A stretch of DNA of 64,000 nucleotides from Hymenobacter sedentarius (GCF_001507645.1 NZ_CP013909.1:4526001-4590000), one strand, 5' to 3'. Shown: positions 31,241 to 43,950, counted from the stretch's first letter. The notes: generated from the letters alone by a model not told the origin. Numbers and translations are program-made.

Positions 31241-33805
31241 ATGATAACCGACCACCTCCCCCACCCATCTTCCTCCGTTTCGGCAGCGGGCGGCCCCGCG
31301 CCCGCGCTAGCCCACCGGGTGCTGGAGCTGATGCCGTGGGCCGTGCTGGTGCTGGACCGGCAGGGAGAGCTAAAGCTGGTAAACCCCCAGGCCACGCGCC
31401 TGCTGGGGCGCCCCGCCCACGAGCTGGTGGGCCGGCTGCTGGCCCCGCTCGTTCCGGCCAGCTTTCCGGCCGGGCTCCGGCAAGCCCTGCTCGAAGCCCC
31501 CGGCGCGGCCGGCTCCGTCACGGGCGAGTTTTTCCTGCCCGACTGCCAGGAGTGGATAGCCATGAGCACCCAGCCCGCCGAAGCCGAGGTGCTGGTGTAC
31601 TGGCAGGACATCACGCAGCAGCGAGAGCAGCACCGCCAGTACCTGGCCCTGGCCGACAACATTCCCGACGTCATCACCCGCTGGGACGCCGACCTGCGCC
31701 TGCGCTACGCCAACCCGGCGCTGCAAGCCCGCACGGGACTTTCGGCGGCGGCCCTCATCGGCAAAACACTGGCTGAGATGGAGGTACCGGGCGCTAACTT
31801 GGAGCACTTCACCAAAAAGCTACAGTGCGTATTCGACACCGGCGAGCCCCAGACGCATTACAACCAATACACGACGCCCGCGGGCGAACAGCACTTTTAC
31901 TCCCGCCTGGTGCCGGAGTTTGTCGACGGCCGGGTGCACCGCGTGCTGGTCATTGCCCGCGATATTACGGAGCTGAAACAGGCCGAAGACGAGCTGCGCG
32001 TGAGCAAGGACCTGCTCGAAGCCGTGTTCAACAGCTCGGTGCTGGCCTTGTATGCGCTGCGCAGCGTGCGCGATGCCGCTGGCCGCATCGTTGACTTTGA
32101 CATTGTGCTGGCCAACGCCGCCGCCAATGAGATGGCGGGCTGCCAGGCCAGCAGCCTGCGCATGCTGGCGCTGTGGCCGCACGCCAAAGTCCAGGACATG
32201 TTTGACAAGCTGGTGGAAACCGCCGAAACGGGCCAGCGCCTCGACACGGAGCAATACTACGAAGGCGACGGCACCCCCGCCTGGTACCGGTGGACGGCCG
32301 TGCAGATGAGCGGCGGCGTGGTGGCCACCGTCAAAGACATTACCTCCCGCAAAAGCACCGAGCTGCAGCTGAGCCACGCCAACGAGCGGCTGAACGCCAT
32401 TTTTGAGGCCGTGCCGGTGCAGCTGGGGTACTACCGCGCCGTGCGCAACAAGCGGGGCCAGCTGGTGGACCTGCGTTCCGACACCCTCAACCAGACCATG
32501 GTGGAGCGCCTGGGCATGCCCAGCGGCGGCAGTGGCCAGCTGATGTCGGAGCAGCTGCCGGGCCTGCAAAAGCTCCCCATCTGGCAGCGCATAACGGAAG
32601 TATTAGAAACGGGCCGGCCGCAGCGGCTGGAGCTCTACCATGACTTTGGCTTTGCCAAAATGTGGTTCGACGCTTCGTATACGCGGCTCGACGACGGCAT
32701 CATTTCTGCCTCGCTCGACATCACCGACCGCAAGGCCTCGGAGCAGGCGCTGCGCGATAGCAAGGACTTGCTCCACGCCATTTTTAACGCCACCCTCGAC
32801 AGCCTCGAAGTGCTGACAAGCGTGCGCGACGCGGCCGGGGCCCTGGTCGATTTCGAATGGGTGCTCACCAACGAAGCCGCCCACCGCCTGCTGCAGCGCA
32901 CCAACCTGGTGGGCCAGCGCCTGCTGGTGCAGCAGGCCGACTTGCAGCTCAGCGGCGTGTTTGCCCGCTTCCGGCACGTGGTGGAGCAGCAGCAGCCTTC
33001 TGATTTTGAGCACCATTACGTTACCGATGGGGCCGAGGTGTGGTTTCACGTGTCGGCCGCCCCGCTCGGCGACGGGCTGGTGGTGACCTGGCACGACATC
33101 ACGGCCCGCAAGCGGGCCACGGCCGAGCTGCTGCGCCTGCAGCTGGCCCAGCAGCAGCAGCTGGCCAACGCCGTGCTCGACGCCCAGGAAGTTGAGCGCC
33201 GCCGCATTGCCGAAAGCCTGCACAACGGCCTGGGCCAGCTGCTCTACGCCGCCCAGCTGCACCTCGACCAGCTCTCGGCCACCGCCGGTGCCAGCGCTTT
33301 TGCCGAAGGCAAGCGCAAGGCCGTGAAAATGCTGACCACGGCCATTGCCCAGACCCGTACGCTCTCGCACCAGCTCCTGCCCACCATTCTGCAGGACTTT
33401 GGCTTGGCCGTGGCCATCCGGGCCATTTGCCAGGATTTCAACAGCGCGCCGCTGCGCCTGCACTGCACGGCGGGGGCCTTGCCGCCGCTCAGCCCGTCGC
33501 TGGCGCTGGCCGTGTACCGCATGGCGCAGGAGCTGGTCAACAACATCGCCAAGCACGCCGACGCCACCGAAGCCCACCTGCAGCTCACCGCGCACGACGG
33601 CTGGCTGGAGCTGCAAGTCAGCGACAACGGCCGCGGCTTCGACCCCGCCCAGCCCCGCAAGGCCGGCATGGGCCTCAACGCCCTGCACGACCGGGTGAAG
33701 CTGCTCGACGGCCAGCTGTACCTGGCATCGTCGCCGGAGCGGGGCACCCTAATTCGTATTCGCGTGCCCAGTGCCCCGCTGCCGCCAGCGCCCCTGTCGG
33801 CTTAG
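31241..33805 (+). CDS. Multi-PAS sensor kinase with HisKA_3-type dimerisation domain
   Basis: The ATG at 31241 (MITDHLPHPSSS) gives 854 residues, all soluble. About five PAS-like domains lie at 25-630; several end in DIT-R/K linkers (ARDITELKQAEDEL, KDITSRKSTEL, LDITDRKASEQ, HDITARKRAT). The dimerisation domain has EVERRRIAESLHNGLGQLL, the NarX/HisKA_3 type, with Asn in place of the usual Asp after the His. The ATPase follows with ELVNNIAKHADA, VSDNGRGFD and GMGLNALHDRV. HisKA_3 kinases normally pair with LuxR-type regulators, none of which is visible here. A close relative is at 52052-54808. Confidence 0.92.
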   Translation: MITDHLPHPSSSVSAAGGPAPALAHRVLELMPWAVLVLDRQGELKLVNPQATRLLGRPAHELVGRLLAPLVPASFPAGLRQALLEAPGAAGSVTGEFFLPDCQEWIAMSTQPAEAEVLVYWQDITQQREQHRQYLALADNIPDVITRWDADLRLRYANPALQARTGLSAAALIGKTLAEMEVPGANLEHFTKKLQCVFDTGEPQTHYNQYTTPAGEQHFYSRLVPEFVDGRVHRVLVIARDITELKQAEDELRVSKDLLEAVFNSSVLALYALRSVRDAAGRIVDFDIVLANAAANEMAGCQASSLRMLALWPHAKVQDMFDKLVETAETGQRLDTEQYYEGDGTPAWYRWTAVQMSGGVVATVKDITSRKSTELQLSHANERLNAIFEAVPVQLGYYRAVRNKRGQLVDLRSDTLNQTMVERLGMPSGGSGQLMSEQLPGLQKLPIWQRITEVLETGRPQRLELYHDFGFAKMWFDASYTRLDDGIISASLDITDRKASEQALRDSKDLLHAIFNATLDSLEVLTSVRDAAGALVDFEWVLTNEAAHRLLQRTNLVGQRLLVQQADLQLSGVFARFRHVVEQQQPSDFEHHYVTDGAEVWFHVSAAPLGDGLVVTWHDITARKRATAELLRLQLAQQQQLANAVLDAQEVERRRIAESLHNGLGQLLYAAQLHLDQLSATAGASAFAEGKRKAVKMLTTAIAQTRTLSHQLLPTILQDFGLAVAIRAICQDFNSAPLRLHCTAGALPPLSPSLALAVYRMAQELVNNIAKHADATEAHLQLTAHDGWLELQVSDNGRGFDPAQPRKAGMGLNALHDRVKLLDGQLYLASSPERGTLIRIRVPSAPLPPAPLSA

Positions 33806-33893
33806 CAGGAAATTGAGCTAAAAAAACGGCGCAACCGCCAACCACCGGGGGAAGAGTAGGCGTAAAAAACCACTCACCATTCTACCCCGGCCC

Positions 33894-34151
33894 ATGCCCC
33901 TGCACCGCGAGCTCCACAAGAAACTGAGCAAGACGTTTGAGCCCTCCACCAGCATCGACGACGTGTTTAAGGGCTACGACATCACCTTCGTCACCAACGA
34001 GCACGGCGAGCCCGTGACCTTGTTTTTCGGCAAGCGCCGGCCCGATGGCCTCATTGCCGGCCAGCGCTACACCCGCACCATCAAGCGCCAGCCCAACAGC
34101 ATGGAGGTGAAATCCAGCCACTGGGATTTGCACGGCAAAATCATGCGGTGA
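33894..34151 (+). CDS. Small hypothetical protein
   Basis: An 85-residue protein starting MPLHRELHKKLSKTFEPSTS. It is basic, with several predicted beta strands (DITFVTNEHGEPVTLFFGKR, RYTRTIKRQP) and an end with HWDLHGKIMR. No family recognised. Coding is supported by an ATG, sensible amino-acid composition and a position just after the kinase on the same strand, 88 bp away. The palindromic repeat follows 26 bp after the stop. Confidence 0.6.
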   Translation: MPLHRELHKKLSKTFEPSTSIDDVFKGYDITFVTNEHGEPVTLFFGKRRPDGLIAGQRYTRTIKRQPNSMEVKSSHWDLHGKIMR

Positions 34152-34177
34152 GTGGGGGGTGGGCTGAATTGCTGCCG

Positions 34178-34314
34178 GTCATGCAGAGCGTAGCGAAGCA
34201 TCTTTACCGCATAAGTAACCAAATCGGCTGTCATGCAGAGCGCAGCGAAGCATCTTATCACGTTTGAACAAGTCGTTCTGCGGTGATAAGATGCTTCGCT
34301 GCGCTCTGCATGAC
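34178..34314. repeat. Dispersed palindromic repeat, copy C
   Basis: It contains a perfect 31-bp inverted repeat (34230-34260 and 34284-34314) with a 23-base spacer, and an extra left arm at 34178-34210 of the CTTTACC subtype. It separates the small gene from the convergent trehalose gene. Confidence 0.88.
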
Positions 34315-34346
34315 AGCCGGTTACAGATGACTGTGAGCGAGCTGCC

Positions 34347-36557
<2,211 letters not shown>

Positions 36558-37001
36558 CAAGTAAAATATAAGCCTAAGGCCATGCTAAAGCCGGTTTTGG
36601 GACGCGGGCATCCCCTGCTCCCTATACGGCAACAGCCCATTCAAGTCCCTTTATTTGCCCAATAGTTAACGGCAAGCGCAGCCGTGGGCCCGCCTAGTAC
36701 CCCTGATAATCAGCAGGTGGCCTATCCAGCACAGACGTTCCCACGGCTGGGTACGAGCGGGAGCGCCTGTGTTGGTAGTTTGGGGCGGCAATAGCAGTGT
36801 GCAATCTCACTGACCGGTATTCCCCAGCTCATCGCTACGCCGAAGATGCCGTAACAAATAGCTCACTTAAATTTACGGCGCAAAAACAGGCCTGGGCGTG
36901 CCCGAAATACGGAATCGGGCTTTCGGCTAACCCGTAATTGCTCTACGTATCCAGCCCCCGCTTGCTCATAACTCGGCAGCGCAGGCTGGCCACTGAAGCG
37001 C
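36558..37001. other. Intergenic region between the trehalose gene and the propeller gene
   Basis: About 440 bases with no convincing gene or repeat. A CCGTGGG/CCCACGG inverted repeat (36682-36756) is visible but widely spaced. The trehalose gene promoter should lie at its left end (TATATTTTAC on the minus strand near 36566). Confidence 0.4.
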
Positions 37002-37859
37002 CTACCGCGGCGCGGCCCGGTAGAGGCGGCCCTTCTCGTTGCTCACCACAAAGGTGGAATCGTCGAGGAACACCAGGCCCTCGGCCTGGCCGCTGGTGGG
37101 CAGGGCGCGGAAGTGCTTGGGCCCATCGAAGAGGTGCGGGCCGGGCGGGCCCCCAAACAGAAAGACGCCGCCGTAGCCCAGCAGCGCCACCGTGCGCCCG
37201 TCGGGACTGATGTCGGCGGCCGTGATGGGGCGGTTGAGCTGAATACTGTCGCGCAGCGTGGCCACGTAGCGCCCGGGCCGGGCCGGCACCACGTAATGCT
37301 TCGTCCACTGCCGCCGGCTGCGGTCTTTGCTGAACAGGTGCAGCGTGTCGCGGTACCAGAAGAAGGCTTCGCAGTCGAAGTTACGCCGGCCGCGGGGCGG
37401 CGGAAACGCGCGCTGGTCGGGGTAGCGAAAGGCAATGGTATCAACCACGGGGCGGGCCTGGTGCGGGTCGACGCGGTAGATGGCCAGGTCCCGGCGCTGG
37501 TTGTCGTTGTTGCCAAAGTCGCCGATGTAGAGGCGGCTGGCCGGGTCCTGGGCCAGGTCTTCCCAGTCGCGGTTAGGCAGCGGGGCCAGGTCGAGCGCGC
37601 GCAGGATGGTGTCGGGCAGCGCCACCAGGGTGAGCACGGGCGGGGTGCCGCCATCGCCCTGGGTCCACAGACCGCGCAGCGAATCGGCCCGGGCCAGGCC
37701 CGAGCTTTCGCGCAGCGAGTGGGGCAGCCGCCCGGCCCGGCGCACGCGGTACGCCGCGTGCCGGAAGGGCCCGCGCCCGTGGTTGGCCGGCGCCCCAATC
37801 AGCACCGCGTGCAGGAACACCACCACGGGAAATAGGATGTCGCGCAGTAGGTACAGCAT
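37002..37859 (-). CDS. Secreted beta-propeller-like protein
   Basis: A 285-residue protein. The start (MLYLLRDILFPVVVFLHAVL) is an N-terminal signal or anchor helix. The rest is beta-rich with blade-like motifs: LRESSGLARADSLRGLWTQG, NRDWEDLAQDPASRLYIGDF, DCEAFFWYRDTLHLFSKD, ITAADISPDGRTVALLGYGG and DSTFVVSNEKGRLYRA. The repeated pattern fits a single-domain propeller as in phytase-like or SdiA-type lactonase families, but no catalytic set is recognised. An extracytoplasmic binding role is possible. It ends without a visible terminator. Confidence 0.7.
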   Translation of the reverse strand: MLYLLRDILFPVVVFLHAVLIGAPANHGRGPFRHAAYRVRRAGRLPHSLRESSGLARADSLRGLWTQGDGGTPPVLTLVALPDTILRALDLAPLPNRDWEDLAQDPASRLYIGDFGNNDNQRRDLAIYRVDPHQARPVVDTIAFRYPDQRAFPPPRGRRNFDCEAFFWYRDTLHLFSKDRSRRQWTKHYVVPARPGRYVATLRDSIQLNRPITAADISPDGRTVALLGYGGVFLFGGPPGPHLFDGPKHFRALPTSGQAEGLVFLDDSTFVVSNEKGRLYRAAPR

Positions 37860-37888
37860 AGAGCGGTTTGGCGTGAGGGTACGGCTGT

Positions 37889-37961
37889 GCAGTAGCGCGG
37901 ACTTTTAGTCCGCAGGTGAGTAGAGCCAACTGCCTCGCGGACTAAAAGTCCGCGCTACTGC
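37889..37961. repeat. Perfect 25-bp inverted repeat
   Basis: Arms at 37889-37913 and 37937-37961 match exactly around a 23-base spacer; each arm itself contains the nested dyad GCGGACTTTTAGTCCGC. It lies between the start of the propeller gene and the end of the DUF294 gene. Confidence 0.85.
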
Positions 37962-38030
37962 CCAACGATTCCGAAACTGCTCTACGCATTCCGGACAAAG
38001 CCGGGGCCGAAGGGCGGCCCCTCCTACCTT

Positions 38031-39938
38031 CTACAATGACTTCGTGAACCCGACCTTAATCTTGAGCTGAAAATCGGCAATGACTTTGAATATTTCCTTT
38101 AGCGTCACCTGCTCCACTTTGGTGAGGGTTTTGGGGTCGAGGTAGTTGTCGGGTGCTACTTTGTCCTTCATAATCTGCACGGCCTGCTTCTTGAGCCGCA
38201 CGCCCATGAGGTAGTAGTAGGACTGCAGCAGCTCCTGCACCTCGGGCTCGGTGAATACGCCCTGCGCGCGCAGGGCCTCCAGCCGCTCGCCGGTGTTGGT
38301 GGCGAAGATGCGGTGCTTCAGGGCGTACATGCGCACCAAATCCACGATGGGCGACATGGTTTTCTTAAGGTTGAAAACCTGCTGCGAGCCCACAGCAAAC
38401 GTGCGGATGTTGCGGAAGAAGGTGAGCGGCGGCTCGTACTGCAAGGCATTCACGGCCATGTAGTGGAAGAACCGGTCGATGGGCTTCTGCAGCTCCACGT
38501 CCAGAAACTCGTGCAGCTCCTGCATAATGGTGGCGTCGCCGTAGAGGTAGCGGCAGTCGAAGGACGCCGCGAACTGCATGCCCGTTTCGGGGTTCGAGTC
38601 GGACATCCACGCCAGGTAGTTGCGCTTCCAGTGCGAGAGCGAATGGGTCCACTTGGGGTTTTTGGCCATAAACCCGCCCTCGCAGAAGCTGAAGCCAATG
38701 TCGTTGAGCCGGTCCGACACGATTTCGGCAAACTTGAGAAAGTACGCCCGCACGGTTTCGCGCTGCTCGTTGGCCTTGTCTTCGTAGATAATGGCGTTGT
38801 CCTGGTCGGTGAGCAGGGTTTGCTCTTTGCGGCCCTCGCTGCCCAGCACCATGTACACGAACTTGGCCGGCGGCGGGCCTAGCTCGGCGATGGTGTCCTC
38901 AATCACCTTCAGGGCAATGGTATCGGATACGGTGGTGATGACCTGGTTCACAATTTCGGGCTTCACGCCGCGGTTAAGCAGCTGAAACACCATCTCGGGC
39001 ACCTGCTCCCAGCGGCGCTTAAGCTCGGGCACCGCCTGGGCCTGCTTCACCGACTGAATGAAGATGAACGGCGACTGGGCCTGGTCGTCGGTCAGGAGCT
39101 TGTTGCGGCTCAAAGAGCCCACGTACTCGCCGTCCCGTTCCACCAGCAGGTAGCGGGTTTTGGTCCGGAACATGAGCAGAATGGCCTCGTGCACAAAGGC
39201 CTTGGTGCTGATGCTCACCACCGGCGCATCCATGATGGCGCCCACCGGCTGCCGGGCATCGGCCAGGCCCGCCACTACCTTGTCGCGCAGGGTAATGTCA
39301 GTGACGTAGCCGCTGATGTCGCCCCCGTCGTCATTGTGGATGAAGTAGCAGCTGGTGCGAGCCGCGGCCATGCGCCGGGCCACTTCGTGAATGGGCGTGC
39401 TGGCCGGGCAGGCCGCCACGGGGCGCAGCTCCAGCGTTTCGATGCGGCGCGAAAAGAGCTGGTCGGAGGCCAGGTAGTTTTCGCCGGCGCTGCTGGCGGG
39501 GCGCACAAAGTTGGCGTACTCCTCGTTGAGCATGCGCTGGCCGTAGCGCGCCGTGAAGAAGTGGAAGAACTCCTCGTAGGCCTGGCACAAGGACCGGAAC
39601 TCGCGGCGGTGCAGGAAATATACGCGGGTGTCTTTCTTGGCCAGCACCGTGCGCAGCGACCGTTTTTTGTTGAGCAGCACCGAGATGCCGCCGTAGCAGT
39701 TGCCCGGGCGGCTGTACTCTATCACGCGCCGGTTTTGCTGGCTGTCGTAGAAAAACGTCTCGTACTCGCCTTCCACGATGATGTCGAGCCCGCGCATCTT
39801 CGACACGTCCTGGTAGTAGATGATGGCCTCGCGCGGGTGGCGCACTTCTTCCAGGGCCTCGGCCACCTCGGCCAGCACCTCCTCGGGCAGCAAGTCGAAG
39901 GGTTTTACAGTTCTAAGAAAGTCGAGTCGTGCGCTCAT
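38031..39938 (-). CDS. cNMP-binding/CBS/DUF294 putative nucleotidyltransferase
   Basis: A 635-residue cytoplasmic protein. Residues 10-135 form a cyclic-nucleotide-binding-like domain (LPEEVLAEVAEALEE, GNCYGGISVLL). Residues 165-285 contain two CBS motifs (ASTPIHEVARRMAAA, GYVTDITLRDKV, AFVHEAILLMFRTKTRYLLV). Residues 320-480 are a DUF294 nucleotidyltransferase-like domain with GSEGRKEQTLLTDQDNA, including the DxD-like metal ligands. The C-terminal 130 residues are the DUF294_C helical part. The family resembles GlnD-type nucleotidyltransferases, but the protein substrate is unknown. A DnaQ-like exonuclease gene lies upstream on the same strand, a pairing also seen elsewhere in bacteria. Confidence 0.92.
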   Translation of the reverse strand: MSARLDFLRTVKPFDLLPEEVLAEVAEALEEVRHPREAIIYYQDVSKMRGLDIIVEGEYETFFYDSQQNRRVIEYSRPGNCYGGISVLLNKKRSLRTVLAKKDTRVYFLHRREFRSLCQAYEEFFHFFTARYGQRMLNEEYANFVRPASSAGENYLASDQLFSRRIETLELRPVAACPASTPIHEVARRMAAARTSCYFIHNDDGGDISGYVTDITLRDKVVAGLADARQPVGAIMDAPVVSISTKAFVHEAILLMFRTKTRYLLVERDGEYVGSLSRNKLLTDDQAQSPFIFIQSVKQAQAVPELKRRWEQVPEMVFQLLNRGVKPEIVNQVITTVSDTIALKVIEDTIAELGPPPAKFVYMVLGSEGRKEQTLLTDQDNAIIYEDKANEQRETVRAYFLKFAEIVSDRLNDIGFSFCEGGFMAKNPKWTHSLSHWKRNYLAWMSDSNPETGMQFAASFDCRYLYGDATIMQELHEFLDVELQKPIDRFFHYMAVNALQYEPPLTFFRNIRTFAVGSQQVFNLKKTMSPIVDLVRMYALKHRIFATNTGERLEALRAQGVFTEPEVQELLQSYYYLMGVRLKKQAVQIMKDKVAPDNYLDPKTLTKVEQVTLKEIFKVIADFQLKIKVGFTKSL

Positions 39939-39972
39939 GCCGGAAAGGGTATTTGGCGGGTAAAATTAGAAC

Positions 39973-40141
39973 GTCATGCGGAGCGGAGCAGCTTTACCGT
40001 CTGTCATGCAGAGCGCAGCGAAGCATCTTATCTCCGCTGAACGAAGTCGTTGAGACGTGATAAGATGTTTCGCTGCGCTCTGCATGACAGACGATTGAGT
40101 TTACTTGCGCGGTAGAGATGCTTCGGCAAGCTCAGCATGAC
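39973..40141. repeat. Dispersed palindromic repeat, copy D
   Basis: Inner arms of the CTTATC subtype (from 40003, GTCATGCAGAGCGCAGCG) face their complement ending near 40087. Flanking half-units of the CTCTACC subtype extend it to 169 bp. It separates the exonuclease gene from the DUF294 gene. Confidence 0.85.
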
Positions 40142-40167
40142 GTTTAGTGGTACTCATAAACTCGATT

Positions 40168-40893
40168 TTATCGCGCAATCAGTAAAAAAGCCAGCACTAC
40201 CAACGCCAGCCCGCTTATCAGCAGCCACGCGGCTACGCCCACTTTGAACCGGCGCTTGGGTTTGCCGGCATTTAGAGGATTGGCCAGGCCCATGGGGCCT
40301 TGCTGGGCAATGGTTTCGGAGGTGACGGCGCCTTGCCGCTCCAGCTCAAAGAAGCAGCGGGCCGTGGCATAGGCATCGGCCAGGGCGTCGTGCTGCTGGG
40401 GCATGGGCTCCTGAAACAGGCGCTGATATAGCTCACCGAGGCGCAGAAAGCGGCGGTTGGTGTAGCGCACTAGCTCGCCGGTGGCGCGCATGGTACAGAA
40501 GGTAGGCAGGTGTTCGAGCGGATTTTGCAGGCCCGCGCGGTAAAATCCCACGCTCACCATGTGGTAATCGAGCTGCATGAAGTGGGCTACCACCAGCGGG
40601 TGGTAGCGCAGCAGGTCGCGGTGCAGGCGGTGCATCACGGTGTGCCGGGGCTTGCCGTTTGCGCGCAGAAAGTCCAGCGTCAGGCCGTGGATGCTACCCG
40701 ACGCCGGGCTCATGTCGTAGTCGTTGGGCTGAATGTAGTGGTTTTCGGCCTTCACTTCCTGGCCGTCGCGGGTGTACACCACCCAGGCCAGCTGCACGAT
40801 GTGCGGCCAGTTGTCGCGGCTGGAATACGGCTTGCTCCAGTCGCGCGGAATGCCCGAGGTTTCGGTATCGACGAACAGGAGGTATTCTCTCAC
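40168..40893 (-). CDS. DnaQ-like 3'-5' exonuclease with C-terminal membrane helix
   Basis: A 241-residue protein. Residues 1-185 are a DEDDh exonuclease: Exo I FVDTETSG (Asp9, Glu11), Exo II in VVAHFMQLDYHMV and Exo III QHDALADAYAT with the catalytic His. The final 30 residues (about 212-241) are a basic stretch (KPKRRFK) followed by a hydrophobic helix WLLISGLALVVLAFLLI, predicting a tail anchor with the nuclease in the cytoplasm. Proofreading subunits are normally soluble, so this is unusual. The palindromic repeat D separates it from the DUF294 gene. Confidence 0.9.
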   Translation of the reverse strand: MREYLLFVDTETSGIPRDWSKPYSSRDNWPHIVQLAWVVYTRDGQEVKAENHYIQPNDYDMSPASGSIHGLTLDFLRANGKPRHTVMHRLHRDLLRYHPLVVAHFMQLDYHMVSVGFYRAGLQNPLEHLPTFCTMRATGELVRYTNRRFLRLGELYQRLFQEPMPQQHDALADAYATARCFFELERQGAVTSETIAQQGPMGLANPLNAGKPKRRFKVGVAAWLLISGLALVVLAFLLIAR

Positions 40894-40910
40894 AAGGCTG
40901 ACGCTTCGCT

Positions 40911-41172
40911 TAATGAAGAATTAAGAATGAGGAGTGAGGAGTGAGGAGTGACGAACAACTCCCCTCCTTGGTAAGGAGGGGACGCTCAACTGCCAAGTTG
41001 AGCTGGGGTGGTTAAATCGTTGAACGATGAAAGCACGATGGGCGAACGAGTTGGGCTGGAATCGTTCGGGTGTCGTGCCACGAATCCAACCACCCCCGTT
41101 TTCGCTGCGCGAAAACATCCCCTCCTTATCAAAGGAGGGGAGTCGTCCGTCCATTCTTCATTCCTCATTCTT
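40911..41172. repeat. Long imperfect inverted repeat with nested hairpins
   Basis: The outer ends are complementary: AATTAAGAATGAGGAGTGAG (near 40919) against CATTCCTCATTCTTAACT at the right end. Inside, CCCCTCCTTGGTAAGGAGGGG and CCCCTCCTTATCAAAGGAGGGG are each hairpins and are also mutually related. The left end carries a 7-bp unit (GAGGAGT) three times in tandem. The right end runs exactly into the galT stop codon. No transposase is present. Confidence 0.75.
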
Positions 41173-42214
41173 AACTCTTATAATGCACTTCCGATTGCTC
41201 GCGCAGCCGCCCAGCGCTGAATTCGGGGGTAACATCGCGCTGCGGGTCGCCGAGCATTTCGTATCCAACCATAAACTTACGCACGGTGGCCGAGCGCAGC
41301 AGTGGCGGGTAGAAATGCATGTGCAAGTGCCACTCGGGATGCTCCTGCCCGTCGGTGGGGCGCTGGTGCAGGCCGGCTGAGTACGGGAAGGAGATGTTGA
41401 ACAGGTTGTCGTAGCGGATGGTGAGGCGGCGCAGGGCGTCAGCCAGCGCGTCGCGCTCGGGGGCAGTGAGCTGGGTGATGTCCTGAACGGGCCGGCGGGC
41501 CACCAGCAGGGTTTCGAAGGGCCACACGGCCCAGAACGGCACCAACACCACAAAATGCTCGTTTTCGAGCACTATCCGTTCCTTCTTTTCCAGCTCAATG
41601 GCCAGGTAGTCGCTCAGCAGCGTGCGGCCGTGTTCCTGAAAGTAGGCCAGCTGCTGCACGCTTTCCTTAGCGGGCTCGCCGGGCACGGTGCGCTGGGCCC
41701 AAATCTGGCCGTGCGGGTGCGGGTTGGAGCAGCCCATCATGGCGCCCTTGTTCTCGAAAATCTGCACGTAGTTGATGTCGGGGCGGGTGCTGAGGGTCTG
41801 GAATTCCTCCACCCATAAGTCCACCACCTGCCGGATGGCGGGCACCGTCATTTCGGGCAGCGTCAGGTCGTGGCGCGGCGAGAAGCAGATTACCCGGCAC
41901 ACGCCCGACTCGGCCTCGGCCAGCAGCAGGCCGCCCTGGTTGATGCTGCCGGTGGGCACCTCGGCCTGCAGCGCGCCGAAGTCATTGTTGAACACGAACG
42001 TGCTGGCGTAGGGCGGGTTTATTTCGCCGCCCACGCGGCTGTTGCCGGGGCAGAGGTAGCAGGTGGGGTCGTAGGCGGGGCGCTGCTCGGTTTCGGCCTC
42101 CTCCTGCTGGCCCTGCCAGGGGCGCCGGGAGCGGTGCGGCGACACCAGCACCCATTCGCCGGATAAGGCATTGAAGCGACGGTGCGGGTGTTCGGTGCTA
42201 TCGAAAGAAGCCAT
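41171..42214 (-). CDS. galT: Galactose-1-phosphate uridylyltransferase
   Basis: The ATG at 42214 (MASFDSTEHPHRRFNALSGE) gives 347 residues, the usual length. The HIT-like fold carries the active-site HPHGQ (CSNPHPHGQIWA), zinc-site cysteines in CYLCPGN, and EWHLHMHFYPP near the end. It transfers UMP from UDP-glucose to galactose-1-phosphate in the Leloir pathway. It follows galK on the same strand, though 250 bp of palindromic repeat lie between. Its stop codon lies at the border of the long inverted repeat. Confidence 0.95.
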   Translation of the reverse strand: MASFDSTEHPHRRFNALSGEWVLVSPHRSRRPWQGQQEEAETEQRPAYDPTCYLCPGNSRVGGEINPPYASTFVFNNDFGALQAEVPTGSINQGGLLLAEAESGVCRVICFSPRHDLTLPEMTVPAIRQVVDLWVEEFQTLSTRPDINYVQIFENKGAMMGCSNPHPHGQIWAQRTVPGEPAKESVQQLAYFQEHGRTLLSDYLAIELEKKERIVLENEHFVVLVPFWAVWPFETLLVARRPVQDITQLTAPERDALADALRRLTIRYDNLFNISFPYSAGLHQRPTDGQEHPEWHLHMHFYPPLLRSATVRKFMVGYEMLGDPQRDVTPEFSAGRLREQSEVHYKS

Positions 42215-42246
42215 AGATTGAGGTTTTTTTAGTCTTAATAGCAACG

Positions 42247-42458
42247 GTCATGCTTATCGGGCGTTCGTGCAGCCGAAGCATCTCGCGTGCAGCAGTTAAA
42301 CCAACCGTCTGTCATGCTGAGCTGGCGAAGCATCTTATCAGGTTCGAACGAGTCGTTCCGCGGCGATAAGATGCTTCGCTGCGCTCTGCATGACAGGCGA
42401 TTATAATTAGTATTGATGTAGAGATGCTTCGGCTGCGCAGACGCCCGCTCAGCATGAC
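42247..42458. repeat. Dispersed palindromic repeat, copy E
   Basis: About 212 bp with nested arms; the inner right arm GATAAGATGCTTCGCTGCGC and an outer GAGATGCTTCGGCTGCGC are clear, while the left arms are partly degenerate. It lies inside the galK-galT intercistronic space. Confidence 0.8.
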
Positions 42459-42467
42459 CTTCTTGGG

Positions 42468-43643
<1,176 letters not shown>

Positions 43644-43950
43644 AAGCGAAAGCGGGAATGAAGGCAAAAGGAGGAAATTGAGCCGAATGGCGTAAAAGCG
43701 TACGCAACTTGGGACTTTAAAAGCGGCCAATAGCGCGCGACACCCGAAAAGTAGTGCGCAATTCCAGTATATACACCAACCTTTGTGTTGGCAACGGGAA
43801 CCGCTGGCTCTGGCCCGGCCCACGGGCGCTGGCTCGCCCACGTACGCTAGGGCGGCCCGGTGCGGCCGGCCCTGCCGGAGCCCCAATACCGCTTTCCGGG
43901 CCTAACCAGCTCATTGTTCACCTTCTGCCGCCCGCGTTGGCCACCCCCGC
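43644..43950. other. Divergent control region between galK and the glycosidases
   Basis: About 307 bases with no supported gene. Near 43776-43797 a small CCAAC/GTTGG hairpin encloses CTTTGT. TACTTTTC on the minus strand near 43757 is a weak -7 candidate for galK. Confidence 0.45.
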
